A DNA stretch of 64,000 nt from Neckera pumila (taxonomy: Eukaryota; Streptophyta; Bryopsida; Hypnales; Neckeraceae), in the NCBI GenBank assembly GCA_963969595.1, contig OZ018411.1, positions 29,771,445-29,835,444 on the forward strand, given 5' to 3'. The position numbers were made by a program, and so were the translations under genes. Shown in pieces: positions 10,427 to 24,027 of this stretch (the first letter of the stretch is position 1; each line of letters opens with the position of its first letter). The notes beneath the pieces were generated by a model. The model was not told the DNA's origin. It saw only the letters and a list, made by a program, of their open reading frames with translations, and ran no database searches.

Positions 10427-12372
10427 TTAGTCCCTAAAGTCCCAAGGCCATTTTTCTATCAAAAACCACTCAAAATTGCCATTTTGGATGCGTTCATCCA
10501 AGAACACAAAAAAAAAATACTTTTTAAGAATCTAACCATAGGATCTTGTACTTCACTTGTCATAGATCATGTGGTAAAAATGTCATGAAGTTTGACCGTA
10601 TAGATTGGAAGATATTAGCATTCAAAGTTGAAAAAGAAAGCTTTTTTGAACATTGACCTACAATTTCAAATGACTTTGACCCCCATATGTGGGAATTTTT
10701 TGCACTACAGACATTAAGCTTAAATTTTTTTATATTGAATATGTAAGTTGAAAGTCTACCAAAAAAATATAAAAAAAAACACACTTGATTTTCATTCTTT
10801 AAAAAACTGTTAAGTAGAAATAAGTCCAAGATTGAAAAAACAAACTAAATTGTTAATAGCTCTTAAACGGGATTGAAATACAATAATCTCCAATGGTGAG
10901 ATTGTTTTAGCAAGCAAACACAACATTCTCAAAAAAAAAATTATAAAAAATTATAAAAATTGCATTCAGAAATGAATCCTACAAGTTATTTTTTCAAAAA
11001 GATGCTTAGATTGCCCCAAAAAAAAGATTGTCCGTAACTTGCTCATTATTAGTCCAAATAAAATGAATCAAAGCTTCACATGTAGACAAAAATATAATGT
11101 TTTAGAGAAAAAAATTTAGAATTTGTTTTGACTTTTTGTAAAAAAATTTGTGTTGCCCGCCGGGTTCAGTTTGAGGCTTTTTGTGGTACAACTTTTGCTC
11201 CCGAGCACCAATTGAAGTAAAAATTATATTCTCACGAAGCTAATCAATTTTTCTATCTTATGGAAAAGTTTCAAAAAGTTTCACTAAAAATTGAGCCCGT
11301 AGGTACCTGCCCAAAGTCTGATTTGTCCCCCATGGGGACAATAGGACTTTAGGGGTTAAATTGTTATCCTTGAAGCAAAAGATGATTCAACTCCAATTAG
11401 TTGCTCATGAGAACTTGTGGTAATTTGAAGCCGGGAGCGGAATGACTCTTTTGTCACCTTTCTTTGTTCCTTCTAGTCAACCTCCCAGGTGGCACCAAAC
11501 GAAAAAAGGAGGTATAATTGGGTGTTGGTGCTTGAATCCTTTACATGTAAAAGATCAAACTTCTTGTGGGGAACAAAATGGATTTTGGGCAAACTCCTAT
11601 AGTCTCAAATTTCATCATGACTTCTTCAAAAACAAATTTTAAGATAGAAAAATGCATTAGATATTTGGGAATATAATTTCTATTTCAATTTGTGCCCAAC
11701 ATCAAAAGTTATGCCATCCTAAACACAATTTTCACCTCATCAAGCAACAAAAGAAATCCACAAAATTTTGTTTCTTATAGATCCTTTTCTGTCTACACGG
11801 AAAGTTTTTATTCATTCTATTTAGATTAGTGATGTGAAAGTTATGGAGCATCTTGCCTTTTCTAGGCAATTATAGAATCTTCTCAAGAAAATAACAAATT
11901 AGATCTTACAATTGGAATTAGTGTGCTTCAATTCGATCTTAGAGATATCAAAATTTTTGTTTTCTCTTCTATTCTTGTACTTGCTTCTATTTACAACTTT
12001 TTAAAGAAAGAAAATTAAGTATTTTTATTTTAATTATTTTTTCTAGACTCTCAGCTTGATTCTTCATGATAAAAAAATTCTATTCAAATTCTATAGTAAA
12101 ACAATTTAAGTGAAGAATATTCAAAGTCAAATAATCTAGCCACGCAAGGTGCAAAAAAATTTGCTCTCTTCACTTTAAACATGAATATCTTGCAATTTAT
12201 GTAGCCAAAGCTTTTGAAATTTCTTCTACACATTTTTACACTAGTGTAGTGCAAGATCCTGTGGTGTGATGTGCAAAAAAAACAATTTTCAAAGTTTTTG
12301 TTTTGTCCAATAGAAATGGAAATTTTTGAGTGGTTTTTGATGGTAAAAGGCCATGTCCTTCTTGGGTTAATT
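10427..12372. repeat. Family F1 long foldback repeat, about 1.95 kb
   Basis: The segment opens with TTAGTCCCTAAAGTCCC, then the complement of the GGCAATTTTGAGTGG block. It closes with GAAATTTTTGAGTGGTTTTT and TTGGGTTAA. The left arm (10427-11345) reads as the reverse complement of the right arm (about 11560-12372). Shared landmarks, in order from the centre, are a GAGCAAAAGTTGTACC/ATCAAAAGTTATGCC block, a TGGGGCAAT-type block, a CTTGTAGGATTCATTTC-type block, and a CTACACATTTTTACACTAG block. Related arms occur at 18479, 19698, 20035, 21840, 23190 and 40919. No coding capacity was recognised. Confidence 0.65.
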
Positions 12373-12464
12373 GTGCTTAGTGTACAAGCAAAGATTGCTT
12401 GTATATAGATAACTTTGGATGAAGAATTTGTGCACAGAATTATGTCGCTCCATTTGTATGACCA

Positions 12465-12760
12465 GTGCACTAGGATTAGAAAACTCCCAGACCATGACGT
12501 GTGCCCTAGACAATGCATTGGAATATTGAATAGTTTGAAGATGATGATAAGTGCACTAGAGTAATGTAACTTCTAGATGATGGTAAATGATGACAACAAC
12601 ACATGTCACTGTAGAAGCAGCTGTACTCTAATACATTGTCCATGGCATTTGTAATCATCTAAGAGCTTTTGCAACTCAATGCATTGTCTAGGGCACTTGT
12701 CTTGATTTAGAAGCTATCTAATTCCAATGCATTGTCTAGTGCACATTACTAAAAAGTTTC
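12465..12760. repeat. Degenerate 55-60 bp minisatellite, inverted halves
   Basis: A unit of the type AATGCATTGTCTAGGGCAC plus TTGT.ATCATCTA-AGC recurs. Units at 12620-12755 read forward; units at 12465-12605 read as the reverse complement (GTGCCCTAGACAATGCATTG, then a GATGATG run). Further forward units lie at 14268-14420. No function is evident. Confidence 0.55.
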
Positions 12761-13848
12761 AACCTTCCGGAGGGCTACTCTAAAGTGACAAATTAAGCTA
12801 TTTCAAAGCTTGGTTTGTCTCTCTAAAAAAGTGCCGCAGTGAGCAGTTAGAGTGTATGACTGCTCGCCAAAACAGTCAAATTTAGCAATAAGTTGTTGTT
12901 TTTTTTAATAAATTTTAAACTCTTAAAACTTGGTTCTTGCGCCACTACCACTGCAATTTCAGGTGGGCAGGAATAGGGAAAAAATGATTTTTTCAGCCAA
13001 AAAAAAACAAATTTCAAGGTACGTAGGAGGAATGTGGAGCAACCCTCCAAAGGCCTGAAATTTTCTCTAATATGTATCATAATTTTGGAACCTACAACTA
13101 TTGCTTAATTTTCAAACTACAATTTTCTCCATTAAAGAAAATTATAGAATGCTCAATTCAATTAAATACAAGAAGACTTTCACACTCAAACATAGAAGAG
13201 AGATAAATATATCTTCCAACCATAGAGGAGACACTAAAGTTTTTTCTCACCCTCAAAGTTCTGTCGTATATAATAGAAGACTATCAGATTCTAAAATAGT
13301 CTGGGATTTCCTATCTACTTTTGGTTCTACCCAAATCCATCCATTCAAGTAAAAAATTTAGTTGTAGATTTATAGCCTTCTACTTGTATATTTGTAGTTT
13401 TCTATTTATGATTCTATTGTGAAGCATGCAGAGAAAGAGAGGGATTCCAACCTAAGAAGGTTTGGCATAAATGAAGAGTGTGCATTTTAGATTCTACAAT
13501 TGTGACTAAGAATTTTGCACAAGTAACACTTATTCTACGTACCTCCACTTAGAAGGAGAATGTCTTCTAAATTTTTCATCAAAATGCTACAAGTAGGAGG
13601 GTGAAAGGAAGAGAGAAGGGTGATGGTGTAATGATTTTAGTGTATGTTAGGTAGAGGTGATTACCAAGTTGTTTCTAATTTATGTTTGTAGAACAAATTG
13701 TATGTAGCAAATTTAACGACAAGATTGTTTAAATTAGAGTTTTATATGTGAGTGATTTGGAGATATATATAAGTATGTGTAGAATATGGGAGGAGGTTGA
13801 ATGATTTGTACCTTAGGCTCTTGGTAGTGACAACAATGAGAGGTTTTG
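12761..13848. other. AT-rich gene-free DNA
   Basis: Nothing recognisable beyond low-complexity sequence and chance ORFs of up to 83 codons. Confidence 0.5.
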
Positions 13849-13849
13849 T

Positions 13850-13982
13850 ATAGTGGGAAGCATTAGTTCGAGGGCATAGTGGCCTATAATGGCACTGCCC
13901 CAAGGGCAAGGGCGGGAGCTCGAGCATGGGGGCCAGTGCCATTACGGGCCACTATGCTTGAGAATTGAGGCTTCCCACTGTG
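13850..13982. mobile_element. Short foldback MITE, about 133 bp
   Basis: The left arm TAGTGGGAAGCATTAGTTCG followed by GGCATAGTGGCC pairs with the right arm GGGCCACTATGCTTGAG followed by GGCTTCCCACTG. The loop holds GCCCCAAGGGCAAGGGCGGG. It is non-coding and much more GC-rich than its surroundings, as expected for a recent insertion. Target duplication is not clear. Confidence 0.65.
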
Positions 13983-16900
13983 TTAAGCAGTGGTCCGGGC
14001 TTGCTAGACAAGAGAAAAGTTGATATGTATCATGCCATGGCACAATATCTTGCTATATCGTGCCACGGCACAATATCTTCCTTATCGGAAAAATTCTTCC
14101 CTGTGAGAGCTAGGATTTACTAAAGAGTTCTGACCGGCTAGTGCTTAACGTATCCACCTAATTCCATGCATCCACTAAATTAAATTGAGTCCTAAACACC
14201 CTTAAGAGTATTTGAAGTTCAACTGTTCATATTATCTAAATGTAAATCATCAACTAAGAATTGTCTAACTCCAACACCCTTGTTTTCATTTGAAAGTTGT
14301 CTTACTCCAATACATTATCCAATGCACTTATCACCATCCGAGGCCTGACTTACTCTAATGTGTTTGTCATCATCTTGAAGTTATTTAGCTCAAATGCACT
14401 TGTTGTACAATTTAAGCCATATAACTCTAGTTTACAAATCTTTAACATGGAGATATCGACTTCCAAGAAATAATTTATTGTATACTAATCATAATTAAAT
14501 ATAATTACAATACATCCCATCATAAATTGGTTCATCTACTAATTAATTTCTGTTTAAAGATATTAGCAAGATTCATGACTGCTACATATAATCGGTCTTA
14601 GGCCTATCGTTTTAAGGGCTATTCATTTTTTTGATAGTAACAATTATAACTTGGCACAGGTTTATATAAATTCTCAATTTTGTAGCCCACTTCAAAGTCA
14701 TCCTTATACTTAGGTTATAATTCAATAGTACAATTAGATTAAATCACTATAAGAAACTCACCTTTTTTTGGACATTAGCAGCAAATAAGCATATTTTTCA
14801 AAACATGAGCACAAAGATAGGATTGCGGCCATGGGAGGTAGAATTGAGTTGGATGTTTTAGAAAACGTTTGGATGTCTTTAGCAGAATAAGTTGATGTCC
14901 TATGTGGCGGTGATGTTCTGGGAGACATTGAAAAACATATTTGAGTTTTGTACACCGTCCAAGAAAACATAGAATTGTCATGTTGGCAAGGGATTTCGGT
15001 TTAATTCCGATTAAGTTAGTGAAAGTTATGATGGATTAAGGTAAAATGATGAGCAGATGTGAAAATATAGGGGAAAGATAGCCATATACATGCTTTGTAA
15101 AAAAAAGATGGATGGATGTACACTATGGATGAAAAGAGAATTTTTTTATACAAGTGAGGGAATAGGAAGTACAACAGACTACATATAGGATAAATAAAAC
15201 AAGAATTGTGTTCAAAGTGGACTCTATAAAATAATGTCCAATGTCTGAAACAATGCCTAGACGTACATTGGTCAAGTTCCCTTCTTCTAATTATGCCATA
15301 TCCTTTGTCTAACCATAGATGGATAATGGATTTCAATATAAATATTACTTCTCCACCTTTCATTCTCACTAAATGTTTGTGAGGTAATTACTTCACTTTG
15401 CTATAGAAAAATTCTGGTTGGTAGATGGTTTATTATTGCTGAAATTGACATTCCAATTTTCCTGTTCATTTTTTTTACTTTCTTTTAAACAATTATTTTG
15501 TACCAACCTTGTCATATGGGTACAGGAGGCACTAATTGATGTCTCAGAAAACATCTAGACGTCAAAATTGACATCACTATAAACAATATTAAAATTCTTT
15601 TAGACATCTAAGTTGATGTAGCTAAAAACAATATTAAAATTCTCAAATGGCACAATGCCAGGTGCACGTCAAGTGCCACATCATCGCCGGGTCAAGTGAA
15701 AAAATTCCCATGTAGCACTGCCCACTCGCCTGGAGGTAATATAGCTGCCATATTGTGCACTTTTGGCAACTTTTTAGCCCATATTTATACAAATGTTGCA
15801 CCAAAAATATGGAGCCCTTTCTCAAATTTTTACGTGCTTTTGCCATGTCAATTTAGACGGATTTTGTTGGACTACTGCTTGGTCATCTAAGGGCATTTGT
15901 GACAATAGAAAAAACTTATTTTCATATTTTTTAACTTATAAAAAAAATAGGGGTTTCTTATAGTGTATACTATTATCTTAATTAGGTGCAATTATGGCAC
16001 TTTCATAGCTTAGTCCATTTTATGTGATTCAAATGATTAGATTTTTAAATATTTGTATTAGAAATGAATGAAACTCTATCATACAAAATTATGCACATAT
16101 TTGGATATTGTATTCAAAAATAAAAGATTTCAAAGTTTCATTGATAGATGATCTAAAACCAACATAATTTATTTTATTGAGCTAATGTACATTTTCAAAA
16201 TTGATGTATATTCTTTGTAGAAGATTTTGAGTATTGTAATTAACCCTTTAAAAACTGCATATATTAATACACTTAGATGAAGTGCTACACTAACCAAAAT
16301 AAGTCATTACAAATTTAATCCAGTTTGAATATTATTTTAAAAGCAAAGTTATAGATTAAATATTTATAATTTATAAAAGGTTTTTAATTCATTAAAGATT
16401 TTTCTGTATCTCTATTCCAAATAGTAAGTCCTATTTACTTTTATTCTTTAAAGATCATTTTCCTTATTTATTCTAGTTGTGTTTAAGGGTCATTCTTTGA
16501 GCTAGAAATTTAAAATTATAAGAGATTTAACACAAGAATTCACGAACGTTTTGATCGATGAAAAGAATAAGATCAATTGAATGAGCTTTGGACATGTTTT
16601 TCTACATCATTTCAAAAAGTCTAGTGCTAAAGAGGTTGGATGGAGTCACCTTATCCATTCAACAAACGTCAACTATGCTAACATTTTAAGATAATAACCA
16701 ATGAACAATTGCTAGTTTTTCTATTTTAAGTTTAAACATATAAATATCATATGTCTATTTTATATAACTTTCAATACAATCCTTAGTTTAATCTTCATTC
16801 CAATCTTTAACCCCGGAAGTTTTTTAACTATTTTTCACAAAAGCATCCAACACTAACATCTTTTAGTGCATTGAATACAATTGAAATTTAAAATATTTTG

Positions 16901-18309
16901 GATGTTGCAAGAAACACTAGTCCTTTTTATTAATTAGACGTAATATAATGGACTTATAATCTGCTATAACTTTTGAAGAATGAACTTAATGAACTTGAAA
17001 TTTTTATTCAAGATGGATGTTTCTATTGCAATCATTTCCTTTAATTTTTAAAATCACTTTATATTTGAAATTCTATTTTTCTAATTTGTCACACTTTAAA
17101 GTTTAGTATTTTCTGGTATTTTAAGTACCCAAAATCAATGATCTAGACTTGAATTTTTGTGGTCTATTTCCAAAGTAGGTTGGCATGTTCTGGATAAGGG
17201 ATCTAAAACTAGATTATTTAAGCCTTCCTTATACATACAAATAGGGAGCCCTGTTCATGCGCTTCAAAGCATGGTTTCAAGCTCATTCTTTTGGTGAAAT
17301 GTGATTACCATTAAATCCTCATACATGTCCAGTTTTTGTTTTAAATTTTCAATTGTTTTTACTGTTTTCTACTAGTTTAAACAATAAAGTGCCTATTTCT
17401 TCAAAAAAAATTGTCATTCTGTTTCATGAAGACCTTTTAACCTACATTTTTTTAGATTTCAAATTTTAATGATATATTATTTTTAGTCCTATACCGATTA
17501 TCTATATTATATTTTTTTCCGAAATATTTTTTCCAAATAGATCATATATAATACAATGAATACAACCCCAAATGCTATAAAATCAACTAGTCTTTCTTAC
17601 AATAGCCCTATTCAAACTTTCAACTATACAAATTTGTACTAGGCTACTAAAGGAATTTGTGGAAAAAATTTAAACCCATTTCACAACGTAGATTGCGAGA
17701 TTACTCCTTGGTCTCACAATCAAAGACCCTTTGTTCTTTTTCATTTGTCTTGAATTACTTGTTCCTTTTAGCAATATACTTCATATCTAATTGACTGATT
17801 TAGCTAATGGTTGAAAATCGATTGTTTTATATATGAAGTTAAATAATTAGATGAAACATAAGAAGTCTAGTTTATTATTCAAATCACAAATTTAAAAATT
17901 CTAAAAATTACTTTTTTATAGCAATTTGAAATTGATTGGGTCAAAAACCAAAAGACATTAAGCTTTTCAATTAATCTTGAATTCCATATTGTTCTTGTTC
18001 AAATCTAAACATTCGGAGAGAGTAAAGTAGTCACACAAGAAGCCTTCCTTTTTATTAAATCTATCTTTATTTATATGTGGTACTTTGTATCTATTGCAAC
18101 CTTCTATTTCCTCACTTTTCCTTGATTGTAATTAATAGCCACATCCACTTATTTTGCACTTGAAAGGACACATCACACATTCATTAAAGAATCATTTGAC
18201 TGTAATAAGTATAAAGAAATTGTTGCCAAATCCTTAATACTTTCATTATTAAAAATAAGACTAGAATTACAAAACAAAGGAAGTCTCCATCCATACCTTA
18301 AGTGAGGCT
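13983..18309. other. AT-rich gene-free DNA with dispersed repeat pieces
   Basis: No gene was found. The forward minisatellite units noted at 12465 recur at 14268-14420. A tandem unit containing AACAATATTAAAATTCT occurs twice at 15580-15640. A block at 15280-15430 matches 61320-61455 (ATGGATTTCAATATAAATAT type). A block at 17100-17500 matches 62900-63330. Confidence 0.5.
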
Positions 18310-18432
18310 ATTTGCTTGGTTTGTTTTGCTTGTTTGTTTGTTACAGTGAGATCTTCTAAACCGTACATTCGTTTGTCATGTGTTGCTGAAAAGCCCTCAT
18401 TGAGGAGGCATGCATGGGCAATTTTGTTTCGT
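18310..18432 (-). repeat. Family F3 repeat, partial, reverse
   Basis: The block GCTTGTTTGTTTGTTACAGT followed by GAGATC and, 80 bases on, GCATGCATGGGCAATTTTG matches the 32545-32660 arm. It is the reverse complement of the blocks at 26208, 32250 and 61779. Only part of the unit is present. Confidence 0.5.
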
Positions 18433-18478
18433 GTCGTTTAGACCTTTTATTTTAAAATATGGGTATGAAAGGAAATGA

Positions 18479-19035
18479 ACCCCTAAAGGCCCATTGTCCC
18501 TTTAGGGGACAAATGAATTCTTGAAGAGGTACCTACGAGTTGAATTTTCGTCCTGATTTTTTGAATTTCTTTGGGAAGATAGAAAATTGATAAGCTTCAT
18601 GGAAGATTAGTTTTTTTTTTTCCATTGGTACCCAGGAACAAAAGTTAAGCCCAAATAAGCTCAAAACATGGGAGAGTGGGCAACAAACAAGAAATTCAAA
18701 AAATTTGAGTTTAAATTATTTTTTTCTCATAGATTATATTTTTGTCTATATGGAAAGCTTTGATTCATTCCATTTGGGTTTGTAATGAGAATGTTATAGA
18801 CAATCTTGTTTTGGGGCAATTAGAGCATCTTTTTGAAAAAATCACTTGTAGGATTTATTTCTAAATGCAATTCTTACAATTTTTCATGAAAAAAAGTTTT
18901 GGTACTAGTTAGGTATAAGATCCTACGATTAGATGTGCAAAAAAAATAATTTTCAAAATTTTTAACTCTTTGCTATAGAAATGGCAGTTTTTAGTGTTTC
19001 TTGGCAAAAAAAAGGCCTTGGCATTTAGGGGGTAA
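18479..19035 (+). repeat. Family F1 repeat, single forward arm
   Basis: It starts AACCCCTAAAGGCCCATTGT and ends CATTTAGGGGGTAAAG. It carries the F1 landmarks GATAGAAAATTGATAAGCTT, TGGGGCAATTAGAGC, CACTTGTAGGATTTATTTC and GAAATGGCAGTTTTTAGTG, in the order of the right arm at 11560-12372. It is shorter than the other full arms. Confidence 0.6.
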
Positions 19036-19697
19036 AGAAACTCAGTCATCACTTTTGTGGCAATTACAAATGGCATCCTATTGGTTGTGGATATGACATA
19101 GGGCATACTAATAATGTTTGAAGTTTGATGAAAAGAAATTTTGGGCCTTGCCTAACTGGGTCAACACAGTTGATTCAACTATAAGGTGAAGAGGCATTAT
19201 CCAACTTTAGGAATTTGGTCGATTGGATAGGTAGTTGTTTTTGTTACTTATATGCTAATTTTCAAAGATAATGGAGGTGTCTAACATCTCCTAAATCATC
19301 TTGCAATGAAAAAATGTCTCAAAAGACAACTACATGATCAAAATTTCAATTTTTTGGGGAGAGTTGTTTTTTTGGAAGATTCAAAATTGCAATGGTCAAT
19401 ACAAATATTTTATTTTCTAAAGCAAATATCCCCCCTTCAATAAAGTTTGATGCATTTACGCTAGAATTTGTATTCAAGGTTTTAAAATTGTTCTAAAATT
19501 GCCAATTTTAGTGCATTGAGTGAAAATTATAATTTTTTTTTTCTTTTTAACATGTTGGTGTTTTCCAATACAAGTATGAGAATGTGTGGGAAAATGTTCA
19601 ACCCATTCGGATTTATAGATTGCAAAGTATAAGCATTCAAAGCTAATAAAAAATTCACTCCTTGCTTGATTGCTTGCCCAGCTACTATCCTTCTTTG

Positions 19698-20888
19698 TTA
19701 ACCCTTAAAGTTCAATGACTATATTTTCACCATAAACGCTCAAAAATTGCCATTTTTAGTACAAGTACCAAATTTTTGAAATAAAACTTTTCTTGACACA
19801 TGGAAACAATGGGTCTTGTAGTATGCTGAACATAGGATCTTGGGAACATGTGGTTAAAGATTTCAAAAATTTCCACCATGTGGATTGCAAGATATAAGCA
19901 TACAAATTCACTGAAATCATTTTTTTGGCCCTACAAAAAATAAGGCAACTGCACTTTACAAGCTCACTATTCTATGAAAAAAAATCCAAATGGTGGTGCT
20001 TGTTTGGACTCCTTTTCCTAGATAAGTTTTTTTCAACCCCTAAAAGACCGTTTGTCCCCTCGAAGGACAATTTGGGTTTAGACAAGTTCCTACTGTCTCA
20101 ATTTTGAGTGATATTCTTTGGGATTTTTTGAGGTTGTGTATTTTTGCAAGAGTTTTGTAAATATATAATTTTTATTTTAATTGATGTTGGGAGCAAAAGT
20201 TATGGCACAATAAGCAAAAATAGAGTTCGGTGGGTAGCACAAAAAAATCATAGAAAGTCAAAATAATTTTTTTTCAAATTGTTATGGACAATCTTAGTTT
20301 TTTGGGCAATCTGGGCATCTTCTTGAAAAAATAACTTGTAGAATTCGTTTTTGAATGCAATTTTTAGAGTTTTTCAAAAACAGTTGTTGGACAAGGTTAA
20401 GTTTTCTTGTTAGAACAATCTCACCGTTGGGATTATTGTGATTCATTTTCATCTAAAAGCTATTAACAATTTAGTTTTTTCTTCAATCTTGAATCCACTT
20501 CTGCTTAACAATTTTTTAATGAGTTAAAATTTAGTGTTTCTTTTCCTAAATTTTTTTGGTAGATTCTCAACTCAACTAATCAACATAAATAAATAGAAAA
20601 GCATAATAAATAGTGCAAAAAAATTAAGCTAAAAAGATTCAAAGCCAGAAAATCTAGTTAAGCAAGGTGCAAAAAAACTTGTTTTCTTCACTTTAAATGC
20701 ATATATCTTACAATCTATATGGCCAAAGTTTCTGAAATTTCTTCTACATATTTATATACTAGTCCAGTAAAAGATCTTACAGTTGGATATGCAAAAAAAA
20801 CAATTTTTAAAGTTCTTCTCTTTGCAATAGAAATGACAGTTTTGAGTGGTTTTTGATAGGAAAATCACCTTGGTCGTTTAGGGGTTAA
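19698..20888. repeat. Family F1 foldback, truncated left arm plus full right arm
   Basis: 19698-20034 starts TTAACCCTTAAAGTTCAATG and reads as the reverse complement of the outer part of F1. 20035-20888 starts AACCCCTAAAAGACCG and ends in the outer F1 block (GAAATGACAGTTTTGAGTGG, then TTAGGGGTTAAA). The two arms abut, giving an asymmetric palindrome. The preceding 19440-19697 contains more diverged F1-like sequence. Confidence 0.55.
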
Positions 20889-22856
20889 ATGGAATTGGAA
20901 TATGCCAATTCAATGGTTGCAATGTTGAAATAAACAATCTATATCCTACGATTTTATTTTTTGAAATTTTTTTTGAAAATTGAGTAAGATAAAGGACTTC
21001 AAAGTTTATTTTAGGGTAGAGAATCTATAACTGCCCATAAACAAAAACTCATAACTTTTGATTCATTGATCAAAATGGAATAATTCAAAGTTTTCCACAT
21101 ATATATATCAAGAGAACCCATTTCAAATTTTTGTTTTTGAAAAAAGTGATTTTTTTTTGGTTTGCATGGACTTCCTAGCTGGGGAAAAAACTAACATATT
21201 AGGCCATATCTTTTACTCATATTTTCAAATGTCATAAAATTTAGTGCACGTGAAAGATATTCCTCGTCTCCACTTTCTATTAAAATTTGGGCCAAAAATA
21301 TGAAAAGCTCCAGTCACACATACTTGCCGACAATTCCTATGTTGCCAAAAAACGCATGTTGATCCTTTAGAGGGTAATATGTTGCTTAGCTGCCCCTCAA
21401 CTTCCAAATTCCATTATTTTTTATTTAGGTGTCTGAGTGAAAAAAAATATATATTTTCACAAAGTTCATACAAGTTTGCATCTCTAGTAAAAATTTAACT
21501 TCCATATATTCAAAAAAGACTTTCTATAAACCTGTCCAAGCCTTCAGGAAGCTCCACTAGAGCTTATTGAATATTAACCTTCGGCAGTCAAAATTATTGT
21601 CTTTAATACACTCTTTTGAATATTATTTTTGAATCAAGCAATATAAAATTACAACAATTAGTAAAATCCAAAGTATGAAATAATTTTATGCGTCAGTATT
21701 TTGTTCTTATAGATATGCATTCTCCTTGATATAGTAAACATCGGCAATACTATAATTGTCTTAACCATGTTATTTTATCTTTAATCGAACGTTATTTTGG
21801 ATGACTTGTATTATTTTAATCAAAATTGATAGTGATATTCTAAACCCTAAAGGACTAGAGGTATTTTTCAACATAAATTGTCAAAAAATGCTATTTTTAA
21901 TGCATTGTCCAAAATTGAATATAAAAACTTTATTTTGAACTTCAACCATATAAAAGTGTAGAAGACTACTATGGCTATGTGTTGAAAAAATTTCGACCCA
22001 TTTGACATTGTGGATTGAAAGATTATACCGTTCAAAGTAAGAAAAAAAACCTTTATTTTGTTCCTTTGAAACAGGGTCAGCAACCTGCAAGCCCTCTTAG
22101 AGTGAAAATATTACTCTCGATGAATTTGAGTCTCTCCACCATTGATTTCTAAATCTTTTTGGGTACACTCATTCAAAATATTAATATTCCCACTAAGGGG
22201 CTACATGTCAAAATTTCGTAAACATTTGACCAAAATTGACTTCATATAATCTTACCCAAGTTTTCTAGTGTCCGTTCAACAAACATTTGGTCTTTTCGGG
22301 ATTAAATAGAATATGCCATTCATGACTTTAGTGGATGAATTTTGGAGTCATTTGAATGATATTGATGAAGCCATTGAATCAAAAACTTCATAAAGCACTC
22401 TATTAAAGACTTTAGCTTAACCCTAAAGGACCAAATTGTGTTTTTTGGGCAACATAGCGATTTTGGGCAGCTCACTACGAACGGATATTTTTTCTTTTTT
22501 CTTTTAAATTTTCACAAAACATGTGCCCAAGGATTAGCTTTAAGGCCCAACAATTTTTAAAACTTTTGACTATATGGTTAAATATTGATTGGATGATATG
22601 TCATTTTCAACGTCTGGCGAGCAGCTCAAAAAAATCCTGAAAAATTACTTTTAAAAAAAATAAAAATTTGAAATTAGTCCTTCAGATTTACATATACATC
22701 GAAAGCTTTTAATCATTCCATTTTGATTTATAAGATGAAAATTATGAGGTGTTCTACTTTGTGGGCAATTATGGGTTTCCTACTCTAAATTAAACTTTGA
22801 ATTTCTTTATTTAACTCAATTTTTCATATTTAGAAAAAAAAAAATAGCGTAGGATG
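20889..22856. other. AT-rich DNA with F1-related fragments
   Basis: No gene is visible. 21840-22065 (TAAACCCTAAAGGACTAG start) is a partial reverse F1 arm. 22421 onward starts again with TTAACCCTAAAGGACC. 22690-22856 matches 41450-41604, and MITE copy 2 interrupts it. Confidence 0.45.
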
Positions 22857-23143
22857 CATTAGAAGGGATTTGGCCCTCCCAAAGGGCTGCAAGTTCCCAA
22901 CTGCAGGGAACGCGTTGCGCTGCTATTGCAGCAGTGTCACTTTTCTTTTTTTTTGGACTTTTTTTTCTTTTTATATGTTTTTGTTTTATTTCAGAAGCAA
23001 AAAAATTAAAATTAAAAATCTTTATTTTTATTTTTTTGGTAATTAAGGTTTTGACAGCAACCCAACGTTCTTTCTTTGCATTGGGAACAGATCGGGGAAT
23101 GGGCCTAAAACAGCCCTTTACTACCCCAAAATAACATCTAATG
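22857..23143. mobile_element. CATTAG-family MITE, copy 2
   Basis: The ends are CATTAGAAGGGATTTGGCCC and the complement of AAAATAACATCTAATG. The interior has the family block GGGAACAGATCGGGGAATGG and GCCTAAAACAGCCC. An uninterrupted relative of the flanks lies at 41450-41720. Joining the flanks (GGATG and TTTGTTGTTTATT) matches that empty site (GGATG then TAGATTGTTATT) with no visible target duplication. Confidence 0.75.
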
Positions 23144-23189
23144 TTTGTTGTTTATTAAAACATTACAACTATTGGGATTGACATTTTAT

Positions 23190-23640
23190 AATTCCATAAT
23201 TAAATTCTTAACAATTTAGTGTTTAGAATCATTATCTATTTCTTTATACTTACTACTTTTTTCCTATATATTGTATAATTCCAAATAATTTGAAAATTTT
23301 CAATCATGTAGCCAACTTGCTTTAAAGAATGAATCCAAAGAGTTATCCACCATTTTGGACATTTCTTCATATAAATGTGACCTTGTGAAGTGCAGTTGCC
23401 CGATTTTTTGCAGGGACAAAAAAAGCAATTTTGCTAATTCAAAGGCTATTATCTTGCAATCTAAATGGTAGAAAATTCTAAATTTTTTTCCACATCTTCT
23501 AAACTAATGCACTATAAGATCCTATGGATACATGTGTCCAAAAATGTTTTTTTCTAAAATTTGGTACTTGTACTAGAAATGACAGTTTTGGAGCAATTTT
23601 GGTGAAAACATAGTCAAAAGTCTTTAGGGGTTAACATTGA
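23190..23640 (+). repeat. F1-related dispersed repeat, near-identical to 40919-41370
   Basis: Long stretches match 40919-41370 with few differences, for example TTCTTAACAATTTAGTGTTT, CCAAATAATTTGAAAATTTT and TAGCCAACTTGC. It ends with the common F1 outer block GAAATGACAGTTTTGGAGCA and TTAGGGGTTAAC. It is non-coding. Confidence 0.65.
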
Positions 23641-24027
23641 TCACTAACTTTGTAGCTTCTATTAGATGTTTTCCACCATGTTTCTATCTTGTTTCTACAT
23701 GTACTAAGGTAGATACACCCATTCCTACCATGTACCCAATTCTGTCATCATATACCAATAGAGTGCATTCTAGAAAAAAAAATTGCACCACTAGTAGATG
23801 AGGGAGGAGTCCTTCAAGGGATGGGAATGGATGTACCTATCTTAGATGCCAAAAATCTTTTCATACTTTTGAAATCATTATTTCATCTTTCCATTTTGGG
23901 TCAAAATATTATAAAATTTAACATATTTTAAGTGAAAAAGAAAGGGTCTATTATCTCCGAATCCTTATTGGCTTGCTTGTGTGTTTTAGGGTCTACTAAT
24001 TGTCATGGTCTCCTCCGGGTCCAATCC

